Shown here: positions 35,526-44,365 of the stretch, in pieces
How the letters are laid out: every line of letters starts with the position of its first letter
How positions within the stretch are numbered: the first letter of the stretch is position 1
From: AC-32 sp963717725
Lineage (GTDB): Bacteria > Actinomycetota > Thermoleophilia > Gaiellales > Gaiellaceae
Direction of reading: 5' to 3'
Assembly: GCA_963717725.1 (NCBI GenBank)
Contig: CAVQWS010000026.1
Span: 62,001-126,000, forward strand
DNA: 64,000 nt
Translations under genes and position numbers: made by a program
Notes under the pieces: generated by a model
The model's input: the letters and a program-made list of their open reading frames with translations, nothing else
The model's database searches: none
Told to the model about the DNA's origin: nothing

Positions 35526-36520
35526 GACGCAGCCAATCCTGCCACCGTCTCCGGCAGGCCGTCGGCGTCGCCGACCGGCGACAGCGAGCCGTCCTCCCCG
35601 ACCGACCAGCCGTAGATCCGGCGCGCGTCGGCGTCGAGCGCGTAGAGGAAGCGCCCGTCGCCGGTGATCGCCTCGTCACGCACGCCCTTCTCCCCCATGT
35701 TGGTCGAGGCCGCGACCGGCTCGAGTAGCTCGAGCGAGCCGTCGTCGCCGATCCGGTAGCTCGAGATCGTGCCGTCGCCGAAGTTGGTCACGTAGACGAA
35801 GCGTCCGTCGCGGGTGACCGCGGCCCAGCAGACCTCGCTGCGGGTGTTGGCGACCGAGGCGCTGACGGGCTCGAGGCGCTCGCCGCCGAACGAGTAGGAC
35901 GAGGCCGCCGCCGCGCCGGCTTCACCGCCGAAGGCCTCCGTCACGACCAGCGAGCCGCCGGCGAAGTCGAACCCGTACGGGGTCGCGCCGGATGCGGCGA
36001 TCGTCTGCGGGCCCTCGGCGAGGCCGCCCTCCTTTATCTCGAAGGTGCTGATGCTGTTCGTTCCGCGCTCGGTCACGACCAGCATCCGGCCGTCCGGGCT
36101 GAAGGCGATCTGCGCCGGGTCGGCGTCTGCCGCCAGCATCCGCTGCGAGCCCTCGAGCGGCTCGAGCGAGTCGAGCGAGAAGCCGGCGATCCCGGGCGAG
36201 CCGTTGTTCAGCACGTAGGCGAGCCCGCCGTGAGCCGCGACGCTCGTCGGGTGGCTGCCGCCGCTCGGGACGCGGCTCTGGAGCTTGAGCCCGTCGGCGG
36301 TGACGCGGAAGAGCGATAGCTCGTCGCTGCCCGCGTTGGTCACGAGCAGCCGGTCGCCGTTGACGACGACCGAGCTCTGCGAGGCCAGGTGCGGCGTGCC
36401 GCTACCGCGCCCGCCCGTGTCGAAGTGCCCGATCGCGGTGAGCTTGCCGTCGGCGGCGCGGTCGAAGGCGACCACCTGGTTCCGCTCCGCGTCGTTGGTC
36501 TGCACGTAGATCCGATCCAT
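35522..36520 (-). CDS. lactonase-family seven-bladed beta-propeller protein
   Basis: A 332-residue protein like 6-phosphogluconolactonase (YbhE/Pgl type): VYVQTND-like N-terminus (IYVQTNDAERNQVVAFD), LLVTNAGSDELSLFRV, DPAQIAFSPDGRMLVVTERGTNSISTF, VYVTNFGDGTISSYRI. No signal peptide, so probably cytoplasmic. GGGAGGGAACG precedes the ATG. It overlaps the molybdoenzyme start by 4 bases, so it heads that operon. Sugar lactone hydrolysis is the family activity, but many members are uncharacterised. Confidence 0.85.
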   Translation of the reverse strand: MDRIYVQTNDAERNQVVAFDRAADGKLTAIGHFDTGGRGSGTPHLASQSSVVVNGDRLLVTNAGSDELSLFRVTADGLKLQSRVPSGGSHPTSVAAHGGLAYVLNNGSPGIAGFSLDSLEPLEGSQRMLAADADPAQIAFSPDGRMLVVTERGTNSISTFEIKEGGLAEGPQTIAASGATPYGFDFAGGSLVVTEAFGGEAGAAAASSYSFGGERLEPVSASVANTRSEVCWAAVTRDGRFVYVTNFGDGTISSYRIGDDGSLELLEPVAASTNMGEKGVRDEAITGDGRFLYALDADARRIYGWSVGEDGSLSPVGDADGLPETVAGLAAS

Positions 36521-36587
36521 CGTTCCCTCCCAGCGACCCCGATCGATTGTCCTCGATCAGTCACCGAAGTGCGAGCAGCGTTACGCG

Positions 36588-37991
36588 TCAGCGCCGCGCG
36601 ACGGCCAGCAACGTCGGCACCGTGCGGCCACCGCGGCGTGGCCTGAGCACCGTCACGTACGCAGTCGTCGGGGAGAGCGCCGTCGTCCAGAGCATCTTCG
36701 CGGTGACGCGTGGCTTGTGCGGGCAGGGGAGATGCTCGCCCTGGCTCGTGTGGTGGTGCTCGTGGCCCGCGTCCTGGCCGGCGAGCGGCCCGAGCTCGTA
36801 GAGGACCTTGTCGCGGCCGCCGTGGAGCGGCCCGAGCACGAGCTGCTGCGAGCAGCGCGAGGCCCGCACATAGAGCAGCTGTCCCGCGAGCAGCGATGGG
36901 TTCAGCAGCTGGGCGTCGCTCGAGTAGCGCAGCCGCAGGCGCTTGCCCGAGACGACGTTCACCGCGGTGATCCAGCTGCCCGTCGCGGTCGCGCGATGGA
37001 AGACGACGAGATCGACCCCGAGTGCCGGGCGGCCCAGGCTTGCCGGCGCCTTGACCTGTTCGACCGTGGTGCCCGGCCCGGTCGCCGTCACGGGGCGCAC
37101 GTGGATCTCGGTCGGCGTCCGGTAGGCGAGCCAGCTGCGCGAGACCGCGAGCCTTTGCAGGCCGGCGATGTTCTCCGTGAGTGTCGGAGTCAGCGTCGCG
37201 CGGTCGGCGACCGTCAGCGCCGGGCCGGCGTGCCAGGCGACGAAGGTCGCGCCGATCGCCGGGTCGTTGCCGGGAAGCTGCGTGGTCGTTCCTTCCCTGC
37301 GCAGGAAGCCGCCGACGCCGGGCTGCTGCCACGCCACGTCGGCGCCGGCCGCGCTCGGGTCGCCGCCCGGCGACGCGACCGTTCCCGCCGCCTGGACCTG
37401 GCCGGCGACGAGCGCGGCGAGCAGCGAGGCCGCCGTGAGCACACGCAGCAGGCGCAGGCCCCGCGGCCGCTCGGCGATCGCGTTCTCGCTCAGCACGAGC
37501 ACCGGCAGCGCCCGCCCGGCGGCAAACCCGGCCGCGATCGCGAGCGAGGCTTTCACGTCACCGAGCGCCAGGCTCAACGCGGGCAACGCCCAGGCGGCAG
37601 TCGCCGGCACGTAGGTCGTCAGGCCGGTTCCGAGCAGCACGCCATAGAGGAAGAGCGCGCGCGTCAGCGGCATCGTCCGGCGCCAGGGCTCCGGAACCTG
37701 GAAGTGGATCTGCGGGCGAACGCGCAAACCGAGCCCGTCGCTCGCCACGGCGACGAGGCCGAGCGCGACCGCGGCGATCACGACCGCCCGGCCACTGATC
37801 ACCGCGCCGAGCGCGCCGAGCGCGACGAAGATCGCGGCCGCCCCGAGCGCGAGGCCGGCCGTGAAGGCCGCTCGTGCTCTTCCCCGGTGACGCGCGGCAC
37901 GCACGGTGCCGACCATCGAGAGGCTTCAGGGCGACCAGGCGCCGGCGAGCCCGACGAGCAGCGCGGTCAGGACGAGCGCCGGCGTCAGCAC
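36588..37991 (-). CDS. MauF/CcdA-like membrane domain fused to periplasmic propeller; in-frame TGA at codon 22
   Basis: From GTG 37991 the frame encodes a first helix (LTPALVLTALLVGLAGAWSP), then TGA (37926-37928), then SLSMVGTVRAARHRG and four more helices (to about residue 200), followed by a propeller-like domain (ADVAWQQPGVGGF, ATFVAWHAGPALTVADR, YRTPTEIHVRPV) with a His-rich HEHHHTSQGEHLPCPH segment. CcdA-type proteins read SPCG(L/F)S here, so TGA replaces the conserved redox cysteine. Options: selenocysteine, nonsense mutation, or a start at ATG 37916 giving 442 residues without helix 1. The start overlaps the MauA-like gene. Likely moves reducing equivalents across the membrane for a MauA-like partner. 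Confidence 0.72.
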
Positions 37992-38542
37992 GCGATCTTC
38001 GTGTCGTAGTACATGACGCAGAACACGTGCCGGCCGCTGTAGCAGTAGCCCGTCAGCGCGTAGTCGCCGTTGATCCGGTACTTCGTGTAGCCGCAGCAGT
38101 CGACGAGCTTGCGGATGTGGCCGTTGCAGCAGCGGTACCAGGCGCCGTCGACTTGGCCGCGGAAGCCGAACTCGCGCCCGGTCTTGGCGCAGATGCGCGT
38201 GCGCGGCGCGGCCGGCAGCGGGTTCCCGTCGGGGTCGCGCAGCAGCTTGCCGTGCGCGTCCACCGGCCGCCCAAGCTTGTCCACGGGCCTCCCGAGATCG
38301 TCCACGGGCTGGCCGTCGACGGCGCGTAGCGGGAAGCCGTTCGCGTCGATTCGCGGCAGCCCGGTCGGGTGTGGGCAGGAGCCGGTCGTGTAGATGTGGC
38401 CGCAGAAGTGGAAGGCCTCGGCCTTCTGCGCGCGGAGGGCTTCCAGCACGAAGCCGCCGCTTGTCACGGCGAGCAGGAGCTTTCCCGTTCGCGCGAGGAA
38501 CCCGCGCCGGGAGGTCGAGGCCGCGACGTGCTCGCTAAGCAC
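37985..38542 (-). CDS. methylamine dehydrogenase light chain-like (MauA-like) protein
   Basis: A 185-residue Tat-exported protein (SRRGFLARTGKLLLAV) with ten cysteines. After two GRPVD repeats (residues 84-95) comes a MauA-like core: GAWYRCCNG, LVDCCGYTKY, LTGYCYSGRHVFC. By eye it lines up with the MADH light chain segments ASW-V-ASC, DCCGY and IIWCFG: the first TTQ tryptophan is kept (W135), while the second is tyrosine (Y166). So it should not form normal TTQ, but could be a structural relative or use another crosslink. Lies between MauE-MauD and MauF-like genes with overlaps on both sides. Confidence 0.72.
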   Translation of the reverse strand: MLSEHVAASTSRRGFLARTGKLLLAVTSGGFVLEALRAQKAEAFHFCGHIYTTGSCPHPTGLPRIDANGFPLRAVDGQPVDDLGRPVDKLGRPVDAHGKLLRDPDGNPLPAAPRTRICAKTGREFGFRGQVDGAWYRCCNGHIRKLVDCCGYTKYRINGDYALTGYCYSGRHVFCVMYYDTKIAC

Positions 38543-39395
38543 GCACTGCCGCCGGGCCGAGCAGCGATTCCAGCTGGTAGAGCGAGTTGAAGGTGCCCTT
38601 GGCGAGCACTTCGCCGTCGGGCGCGAGCACGACCGCGTACGGGCTGCCGGGGACGGCGAGCGACTCCCAGGCCTCGGCGTCGTCATGCTCGTCGAAGAGC
38701 TGGAGCTCGAGCTCGGAGTCGCGGGCGAGCAGACGCAGCGACGGCTCGAGCGCCGTGCAGAGCGAGCAGCCGGCCGAAGTGAAGACCGCGACCGCCAGCG
38801 GCGCCTGCCGCTCGAAGCGCTCGATCAGCCCGACGCGGCCGCCGAGCTCCGGGCCCTCGTGGTCGAGCGAGAGCGCGGCCTGCGGGGCGACCGCGAGCCG
38901 GAGCTCGCCGACCTCACGAGCCAGCGCGAGCAGCGCGACCGCCAACGCAGCGACGCCGACGAGCGCGACGGCCAGGCCGACGCCCAGCCAAGCCTCGGTC
39001 GAGAGCGAAGTGTCGGGCAGGAACGGCAGCACCGCGAACGCGGCGGCGAGGCAGGCCGAGCGCACGGCGGCACCCCAGCCGATTCGCGACCGGTTGCCGA
39101 AGCACCCGCACGGCTGCCCGGCGCGCCCGCGCGCGATCGCGACCACGAGCAGCAGCGTGAAGAGCCCGAGCAGAACAGCCGCCGCCTCCGCGGCGCCGGG
39201 CACTCCGGCAGCGACCGCCACGCCGATCACGCCTTCGAGCGCGATCGTCCCCGCCCAGGCCGCTGTCGCGCCGCGCCCGTGCAGCCCGTAGCTCGCGAGC
39301 GCCCGTCGACCGCGCTCGCCGGCGGCGAGCTTGGCCGCTGCGGAGCCCAGCAGGACCGCAGCGAGGACAAGGCGGAGAAGACCCACGACCGACAA
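38535..39395 (-). CDS. MauE (DoxX-like) membrane protein fused to MauD-like thioredoxin domain
   Basis: About 286 residues. Four or five helices with a MauE/DoxX pattern (LRLVLAAVLLGSAAAKLAAG, the extracytoplasmic GQPCGCFGN motif) run to about residue 170; a thioredoxin-like domain follows with CxxC in AVFTSAGCSLCTALEP and a PYAVVLAPDGEVLAKG strand. In methylotrophs MauE and MauD are separate proteins that form the disulphides of MauA. Here they are fused and followed directly by the MauA-like gene (8-base overlap). TTG 39395 or GTG 39386 are possible starts. Confidence 0.82.
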   Translation of the reverse strand: MSVVGLLRLVLAAVLLGSAAAKLAAGERGRRALASYGLHGRGATAAWAGTIALEGVIGVAVAAGVPGAAEAAAVLLGLFTLLLVVAIARGRAGQPCGCFGNRSRIGWGAAVRSACLAAAFAVLPFLPDTSLSTEAWLGVGLAVALVGVAALAVALLALAREVGELRLAVAPQAALSLDHEGPELGGRVGLIERFERQAPLAVAVFTSAGCSLCTALEPSLRLLARDSELELQLFDEHDDAEAWESLAVPGSPYAVVLAPDGEVLAKGTFNSLYQLESLLGPAAVRA

Positions 39396-39484
39396 GCGGC
39401 CCCGGAGGATATCGGCAGCCCCGGTTTCCGCTCGCCGATTGCCGGGTAGCCGCTCGGTCCGCAAGCTCAACGAGGAGGGGACTG

Positions 39485-39985
39485 ATGGCAGACCTGACCG
39501 CGCTCGAGAGCAAGATCGGCGAGGTGCTGGGCCTGGCGATGGCCGCCCAGGACGCGACCGCCAAGGTGGGCAAGCTCGTCGAAGAGGAAGGCGGGCACGA
39601 TGATCTCCGCTCCACGCTCCAGCGCATGGCCAAAGAGGCGAAGGAGACCGAGGAGCGGACCACCGACCTGGCCTCCGAGCTCGACGGCAAGAAGACCGCG
39701 ATCCTCGAGAAAGCCCGCGAGACCAAGCAGGAGGCCACGGAGATGATGTCGACCTACCTGGGCGACGACGCGGATGCGCTCGACGGCTTCGAGTTCCTGA
39801 CGATGGCCGAGGCCGGCGAGGTCGGCCACTGGCAGGTCGTCGGGACGATGAACGAGCGCGCGCAGCTGCGCGGCCTGCAGGAGCTGGTGCGGTGGGCTGA
39901 GCCGATCCAGCAGCGCCACTTCCAGCAGACGCTGGAGGGCTCAGTCGAGCTGGCCGCCGACGAGGACCCGAACGAGCCGGCCTGA
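39485..39985 (+). CDS. ferritin-like/helical protein, unknown family
   Basis: A 166-residue highly helical acidic protein with GAGGAGG upstream of its ATG. Heptad-rich region AKEAKETEERTTDLASEL and a later EAGEVGHWQVVGTMNERAQLRGLQEL block, where E and H could be metal ligands as in ferritin-like DUF892 proteins. No confident family. Divergent from the mau-like operon. Confidence 0.65.
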   Translation: MADLTALESKIGEVLGLAMAAQDATAKVGKLVEEEGGHDDLRSTLQRMAKEAKETEERTTDLASELDGKKTAILEKARETKQEATEMMSTYLGDDADALDGFEFLTMAEAGEVGHWQVVGTMNERAQLRGLQELVRWAEPIQQRHFQQTLEGSVELAADEDPNEPA

Positions 39986-40004
39986 GCTCAGTCGCGGCGT
40001 GTCG

Positions 40005-41387
40005 CTAGCCGGCGCGCAGCGCGTGCACGACGAAGGCCTCGACCGGCTCCCCCTTGCCCTTCAGCTCGAGCGGGGGGAGCCGCTCGAGCACGGCGCCCGG
40101 CGGGAGGGCAGCCGCGGTCTCGGCTCCCACGACCACCTGACCGACCGGCGCGACCGACTCGAGTCGCGCGGCGAGGTTCACCGTGTCGCCTACCACGCCG
40201 TGCTTGCGGTGGCCGCTCGGGCCGCCGACGAGCCCCGCCAGCACCTCGCCGCTGTTCACGCCGGCGCGGAAGCGAGGCCAGTCGGGGTGGCCCGAGGCGA
40301 TCTCAGTGGCGGCGGACTGGAAGGCGAGCGCGGTGCGCACTGCTCGCGCCGCGTGGTCGGGCTGGTCGCCGTGCTGGTTGAAGATCACCATCACCGCGTC
40401 GCCGACGATCTGGTGGATGACGCCGCCGTCCCGTTCGAGCAGCGGCACGAGGCTCCCGAAGTAGCCGTTCAGCATCGTCGCCACCTGCGCCGGGGTCGTC
40501 CGCTCCGAGAAGGACGTGAAGCCCTGCAGGTCGGCGAACAGGATCGTCGCCTCGCGGGTGTCCGCGAGCGTCTCGTCGAGGTAGAGCGGGCTGAACCGCT
40601 CCTCGTGCCACTCGCCCCGTGCACTGACGGCGATCGTGACGAACGCGGCCAGCATCAGCAAGTGCCATTCCCACCAGGAGGCGTGCCAGTTGCGAGCCCA
40701 CGCGATCACGAGCATCGCCTCGGCCAGGAGCGCGAACGAGAGCGCGACGCCGAGCAGGAACTGCGCGCGGCGGCGCTGGTAAAGGCGGAAGTAGCCAACC
40801 GCGGCGGCCGCGTAGAGCACGACGCCGATCACGGCCAGCGTGACCTGCCAGCCGTCGAGCTGCTCGGCGCCAATCTCGCCCGACAGTGGCGGCAGGTCCG
40901 CGAGCGAGACCGCCGCCCAGGCTGCGAGCAGCGTCGCGAGCGCCGCGATCAGCGCCCAGGCCCAGCGCAGGACGCGCTCGGCCGCCGCGGGCCGGAGCGG
41001 CAGCCCCGACGCCGCCGCGAAGAGGCCCGCAACCGCGAGCCCGAACGGCGTCGCGAGCTCGAAGCCCGCGTTCTTGCCCAGCAGCACGCCCGGCGTGGCG
41101 AGGGCGTGCAGACCGAGGAAGCCGGCCGCCGAGATGAACGCGAGCGAGACCAGGAACAGCCGTGCGTCTCGCCGCCGACGGGCGGCGACGCCGACGGCGT
41201 AGCCGAGCCCGACGCTGATCGAGGCCGCGCCGAGCACGAGCCAGAAGTGCGCCGGATGGTTCTCCCAGGCCTCGTCGATCCCCGGGTGCACCAGCAGGAG
41301 CGCGAGCAGCCCCGCGCCGAGAACGAACGCGACGACGGGCCACGCGGCGGACGTGCGGGCCGCTTTGGCCTCGGCCGCCTGGCTCAC
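40005..41387 (-). CDS. membrane-bound class III adenylate/guanylate cyclase
   Basis: About 460 residues: eight or so N-terminal helices (residues ~15-225), then a cyclase catalytic domain beginning ILFADLQGFTSFSERT (first metal Asp), with GGVIHQIVGDAVMVIFN (second metal Asp) and the substrate/transition-state region HRKHGVVGDTVNLAARLES. Ends in a LKGKGEPVEAFVV strand typical for these cyclases. GTG 41387 overlaps the upstream gene stop. Produces a cyclic nucleotide in response to an unknown membrane signal. Confidence 0.9.
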   Translation of the reverse strand: MSQAAEAKAARTSAAWPVVAFVLGAGLLALLLVHPGIDEAWENHPAHFWLVLGAASISVGLGYAVGVAARRRRDARLFLVSLAFISAAGFLGLHALATPGVLLGKNAGFELATPFGLAVAGLFAAASGLPLRPAAAERVLRWAWALIAALATLLAAWAAVSLADLPPLSGEIGAEQLDGWQVTLAVIGVVLYAAAAVGYFRLYQRRRAQFLLGVALSFALLAEAMLVIAWARNWHASWWEWHLLMLAAFVTIAVSARGEWHEERFSPLYLDETLADTREATILFADLQGFTSFSERTTPAQVATMLNGYFGSLVPLLERDGGVIHQIVGDAVMVIFNQHGDQPDHAARAVRTALAFQSAATEIASGHPDWPRFRAGVNSGEVLAGLVGGPSGHRKHGVVGDTVNLAARLESVAPVGQVVVGAETAAALPPGAVLERLPPLELKGKGEPVEAFVVHALRAG

Positions 41388-42565
41388 CGGTCGTCTTGGC
41401 CGTGAGGCTCGCCGTTGGCGGCGAGCAGGTCGAGAAACGGCACGGCGTCGAAGGCCTCCGGCCCGAGCACGCCGCTGCCGTTCCACGTGCCGCCGGCGAG
41501 CAGCTCCAGCGCGACGACCGGGTTGAGCGCGGTCTGCAGTACGACCGCCTGCGAGCCGTACTCGCGCATCGTCTGCTCGTTGTCGGAGACGTGGTAGAGG
41601 TAGCTCGCGCGTGGCTCGCCGTCCTTGCCGGTGCCCGTGACGAAGGTGCCCGCGCACGTCTTGCCGTGCATGCGGTCGCCGAGGGTCGCCGGGTCGGGTA
41701 GCGCCGCCGCGAGGACGTCGCGCGGCGCGACCTCGACGCCGCGCACCGAGACCGGCTCTTTCGAGTCGAGCCCGAGCTTGTGCAGGGTCTTCAGCACGTC
41801 GATGAACTCCTCGCCGAGCCCGTACTTGAAGGTGACGCGCTTGCACTCGACCCAGCGCGGCACGAGCACGACCTCCTCGTGCTCGACGTTGACGCACTCG
41901 AGCGGGCCGATCCCCTCGGGGAAGTCGAAGACCTCAGGCTCGCTGAACGGCTCGGTCGTGTACCAGCCGCGCTCGCGCTCCCAGACGAGCGGCGGGTTGA
42001 GGCACTCTTCGATCGTCGTCCAGATCGAGAAGGTCGGCGCGAATTCGTAGCCCTCGACCTCGAGGTTCGCCCCGTCGCGCACACCGACCTCGTCGATCTC
42101 GGCGAACAGATGGTCGGCCGCGTAGCGCGCGAAGACGTCCGAGAGGCCGGGCTCGACGCCGATCCCGACGAGCGCGAGCAGCCCCGCGTCGGCCCAGCGC
42201 TCGTGCTGGTCGAGCTGCTCCTGGCCGAGCAGCGCCTCCGGGCTCGAAAGCGACATCGCCATGTCGAGGTACGTGCAGCGGCACTCGAAGGCGGCCTCGA
42301 AGATCGGCAGGTTGAAGCGCGGGTCGGTCGCGTTCAGGACGGCGTCGTGCTCGCGGGCCAGCGCAGCGACGCTCGCCTGGTCGGAGGCGTCCACCTGCGC
42401 CGCGGCGAAGCGGCTGTCATCGAGCCGGTCGACGAGCGCCTGCGGCCGCGCCGGGTCAAGGTCGGCGAAGGTGATCCGCTCGAAGAAGTCGCGCCGCTGC
42501 GCTACGGCGGCCACGGCCGCGCCGACGCCGCCTGTTCCAACGACCAGGATCTTCAGGTCGGCCAC
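41384..42565 (-). CDS. saccharopine dehydrogenase family oxidoreductase
   Basis: About 393 residues. Rossmann motif LKILVVGTGGVGAAVAAVA at the N-terminus, ADLDPARPQALVD, then LNATDPRFNLPIFEAAFECRCTYLDMAMS and VGIGVEPGLSDVFARYAADHLF, typical of saccharopine dehydrogenase-like (LYS9/carboxynorspermidine-synthase-like) proteins. I use GTG 42565 next to the Rossmann strand; longer starts are open. Substrate not determinable: lysine degradation or polyamine synthesis are candidates. Confidence 0.87.
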   Translation of the reverse strand: MADLKILVVGTGGVGAAVAAVAQRRDFFERITFADLDPARPQALVDRLDDSRFAAAQVDASDQASVAALAREHDAVLNATDPRFNLPIFEAAFECRCTYLDMAMSLSSPEALLGQEQLDQHERWADAGLLALVGIGVEPGLSDVFARYAADHLFAEIDEVGVRDGANLEVEGYEFAPTFSIWTTIEECLNPPLVWERERGWYTTEPFSEPEVFDFPEGIGPLECVNVEHEEVVLVPRWVECKRVTFKYGLGEEFIDVLKTLHKLGLDSKEPVSVRGVEVAPRDVLAAALPDPATLGDRMHGKTCAGTFVTGTGKDGEPRASYLYHVSDNEQTMREYGSQAVVLQTALNPVVALELLAGGTWNGSGVLGPEAFDAVPFLDLLAANGEPHGQDDR

Positions 42566-42621
42566 GGGAGGACTGTATTCCGGTGTCGACCTGCGGGGCT
42601 TAGAGTCCGCAAGGGGGACCA

Positions 42622-43692
42622 ATGCTGCGGCTATCGGCCTCACCTGTGCTCGTGCATGCGCTGAGCGTCAGCCTTGCCATCGGCGTGCGCTGGAAATTCG
42701 CCGGCCTGGCCGGGCTCGCCTCGCTCGCGACGCTGGTGCTGCTCGCGTTGACGCTTCGTTCCCTGCGTCGAGACGAGCTGATCCGGGCCTCCGAGCCGCG
42801 TCACGATCGGCGTAGGCGAAGCGGTCGTGGGCAGCCGGACGCACGGGCGGCGCTCGCGCTCGTGGGCGACGCGCTCGCGGCCACGCACAACCCTCGAGCG
42901 CTGGTGCCGGTGATCCTCGACGTGGTCACAGAGGCGACCGGGGCAAGGGGCGCGCGGATTTTCAGAGACGGGGAGGAGCTGGGGTGGATTGGCGAGCCGG
43001 TTGGCGCACGCGACGAGCTACGGCTCGATCTATCAACCGAGGATGAGCCGACTCGCACCGAGCTCGTGCTCTACCCGCCGCCGGAGGGCTTCGCGGCCGA
43101 GACGAGGCAGCTCGCCGAGTGGCTCGCGGCCCAGGCCGGCATCGCGCTCGAAAACGCGCGCCTGCACGACTTGGTTCAGCGCCAGGCGATCACAGACGAC
43201 CTGACCGGGCTCGTCAACCGGCGGGGCTTCCTGGAGGTGCTCGACACGGAGGTGGACCAAGCGGCGCGGCTCAGAGGTGGTCTCGCCATCGTTCTGCTCG
43301 ACCTCGACGACTTCAAGGGCGTCAACGATCGCTTCGGACACCACTCGGGAGACCGGGTACTCGAGGCGCTCGGCGCTTTGCTGCGGCATCACATCCGGGA
43401 CGTCGACCTTGCGGCCCGGATCGGCGGTGAGGAGTTCGCATTGCTGCTGCCGGAGATCGACGGCCCGGATGCCGTTCTGGTCGCCGAGCGGTTGTGTCGC
43501 TCGCTATCGGAGCGCCCGATCGCCTGGGTGGAGGGGAACGCGCTGAGCTCGACGGCCAGCTTCGGCGTTGCCCAGTACCGGCACGGGGATACCGGGGAGG
43601 ACCTGCTGCGGCTCGCGGACGACGCTCTTTACCGCGCCAAGGGCGAGGGTAAAAACCGCGTCTGCGTGGCGCGACAAGGCCGCGCGGCCTGA
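42622..43692 (+). CDS. GAF-GGDEF diguanylate cyclase with membrane anchor
   Basis: A 356-residue c-di-GMP synthase. One N-terminal helix (about 28-47), a GAF-like sensor (ALVPVILDVVTEATGARGARIF), and a GGDEF domain opening DDLTGLVNRRGF with active site GGEEF and product-inhibition RxxD (RDVD) five residues before it. Metal motif in VLLDLDDFKGVNDRFGH. GGGGGA lies 7 bases before the ATG. Presumably active and feedback-regulated. Confidence 0.93.
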   Translation: MLRLSASPVLVHALSVSLAIGVRWKFAGLAGLASLATLVLLALTLRSLRRDELIRASEPRHDRRRRSGRGQPDARAALALVGDALAATHNPRALVPVILDVVTEATGARGARIFRDGEELGWIGEPVGARDELRLDLSTEDEPTRTELVLYPPPEGFAAETRQLAEWLAAQAGIALENARLHDLVQRQAITDDLTGLVNRRGFLEVLDTEVDQAARLRGGLAIVLLDLDDFKGVNDRFGHHSGDRVLEALGALLRHHIRDVDLAARIGGEEFALLLPEIDGPDAVLVAERLCRSLSERPIAWVEGNALSSTASFGVAQYRHGDTGEDLLRLADDALYRAKGEGKNRVCVARQGRAA

Positions 43693-43725
43693 ACTGCCGT
43701 CCCCCGCGGCCGCGATACTGACGCT

Positions 43726-44355
43726 GTGCCGGTCAGAAGCTTGCTTCTCGCACTCGCACTCGTAGCCACGGCTTCAAGCGCGGGCTACCTCTGGCGTGCC
43801 GCGCTCGAGCCGCCGGACGCGCGAGTGGTCGAGGCTCTCCCGCAGGCGCCGGTGGAACCTTCGGTACAGCCCCCCAAGAGTCCCACGAGCGCGAAGCGAC
43901 CTCCGGCGGTCCTCGTCGTCCATCCTCCCAGGCGGGCCCGGCCCGGCCGGACGATTGTGCTTGCTGGTGACCGCTTGCAGGCGTCCTCGCACCCTGTTCA
44001 GGGACAGTCGCCTGTCGGCGGCACGACCGACCGTCAGGTGAGTCCGGCGCCTTCGCGTGGTGGATCTCCGCCGCCCCCACCTCCACCTCCACCTCCACCT
44101 CCACCTCCACCTCCACCTCCACCTCCACCTCCACCTCCACCGCCACCACCGCCTCCTCCGCCGCCACCGCCACCGCCACCGCCGCCACCTCCGGCTGCGC
44201 CGCCTCCTCCTCCGCCACCTCCGCCACCGCCTCCGGCTGCGCCACCGGCCCCGTCACACAAGCCTCCACCTCCACCGCCTCCGTACGGATCTCGGCCCGG
44301 GAACGGCAACGGCGACAAGAACCACGATCACACTGGGCCTCCCGGCAAGCGCTGA
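43726..44355 (+). CDS. exported polyproline protein
   Basis: A 209-residue protein with a signal or anchor segment (SLLLALALVATASSAGYLW), a short mixed region (PPAVLVVHPPRRARPGRTIVLAGD), then a run of about 50 prolines, two more proline blocks split by AA, and a polar tail (GNGNGDKNHDHTGPPGKR). GATACT stands 6 bases before the GTG, so probably leaderless. The run would stall ribosomes without EF-P and forms a stiff polyproline II rod, which suggests a cell-wall-spanning spacer. Unknown family. Confidence 0.6.
   Translation: MPVRSLLLALALVATASSAGYLWRAALEPPDARVVEALPQAPVEPSVQPPKSPTSAKRPPAVLVVHPPRRARPGRTIVLAGDRLQASSHPVQGQSPVGGTTDRQVSPAPSRGGSPPPPPPPPPPPPPPPPPPPPPPPPPPPPPPPPPPPPPPPPPPAAPPPPPPPPPPPPAAPPAPSHKPPPPPPPYGSRPGNGNGDKNHDHTGPPGKR
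44078..44143 (+). repeat. (CCACCT)n hexanucleotide microsatellite in the polyproline gene
   Basis: About eleven tandem CCACCT units, each encoding Pro-Pro, followed by a degenerate CCN tract to about 44260. Because the unit is a multiple of three, slippage changes the length of the rod without changing frame. Confidence 0.85.
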
Positions 44356-44365
44356 GGGTGCGCCG

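Noticed and set aside
37985..38542. Functional methylamine dehydrogenase light chain with TTQ
   Set aside because: Only one of the two cofactor tryptophans is present and no MauB/MauG genes are recognisable; called MauA-like only.
44034..44318. Poly-glycine frame antisense to the polyproline region
   Set aside because: Direct mirror image of the proline codons; no start context or neighbours to support it.
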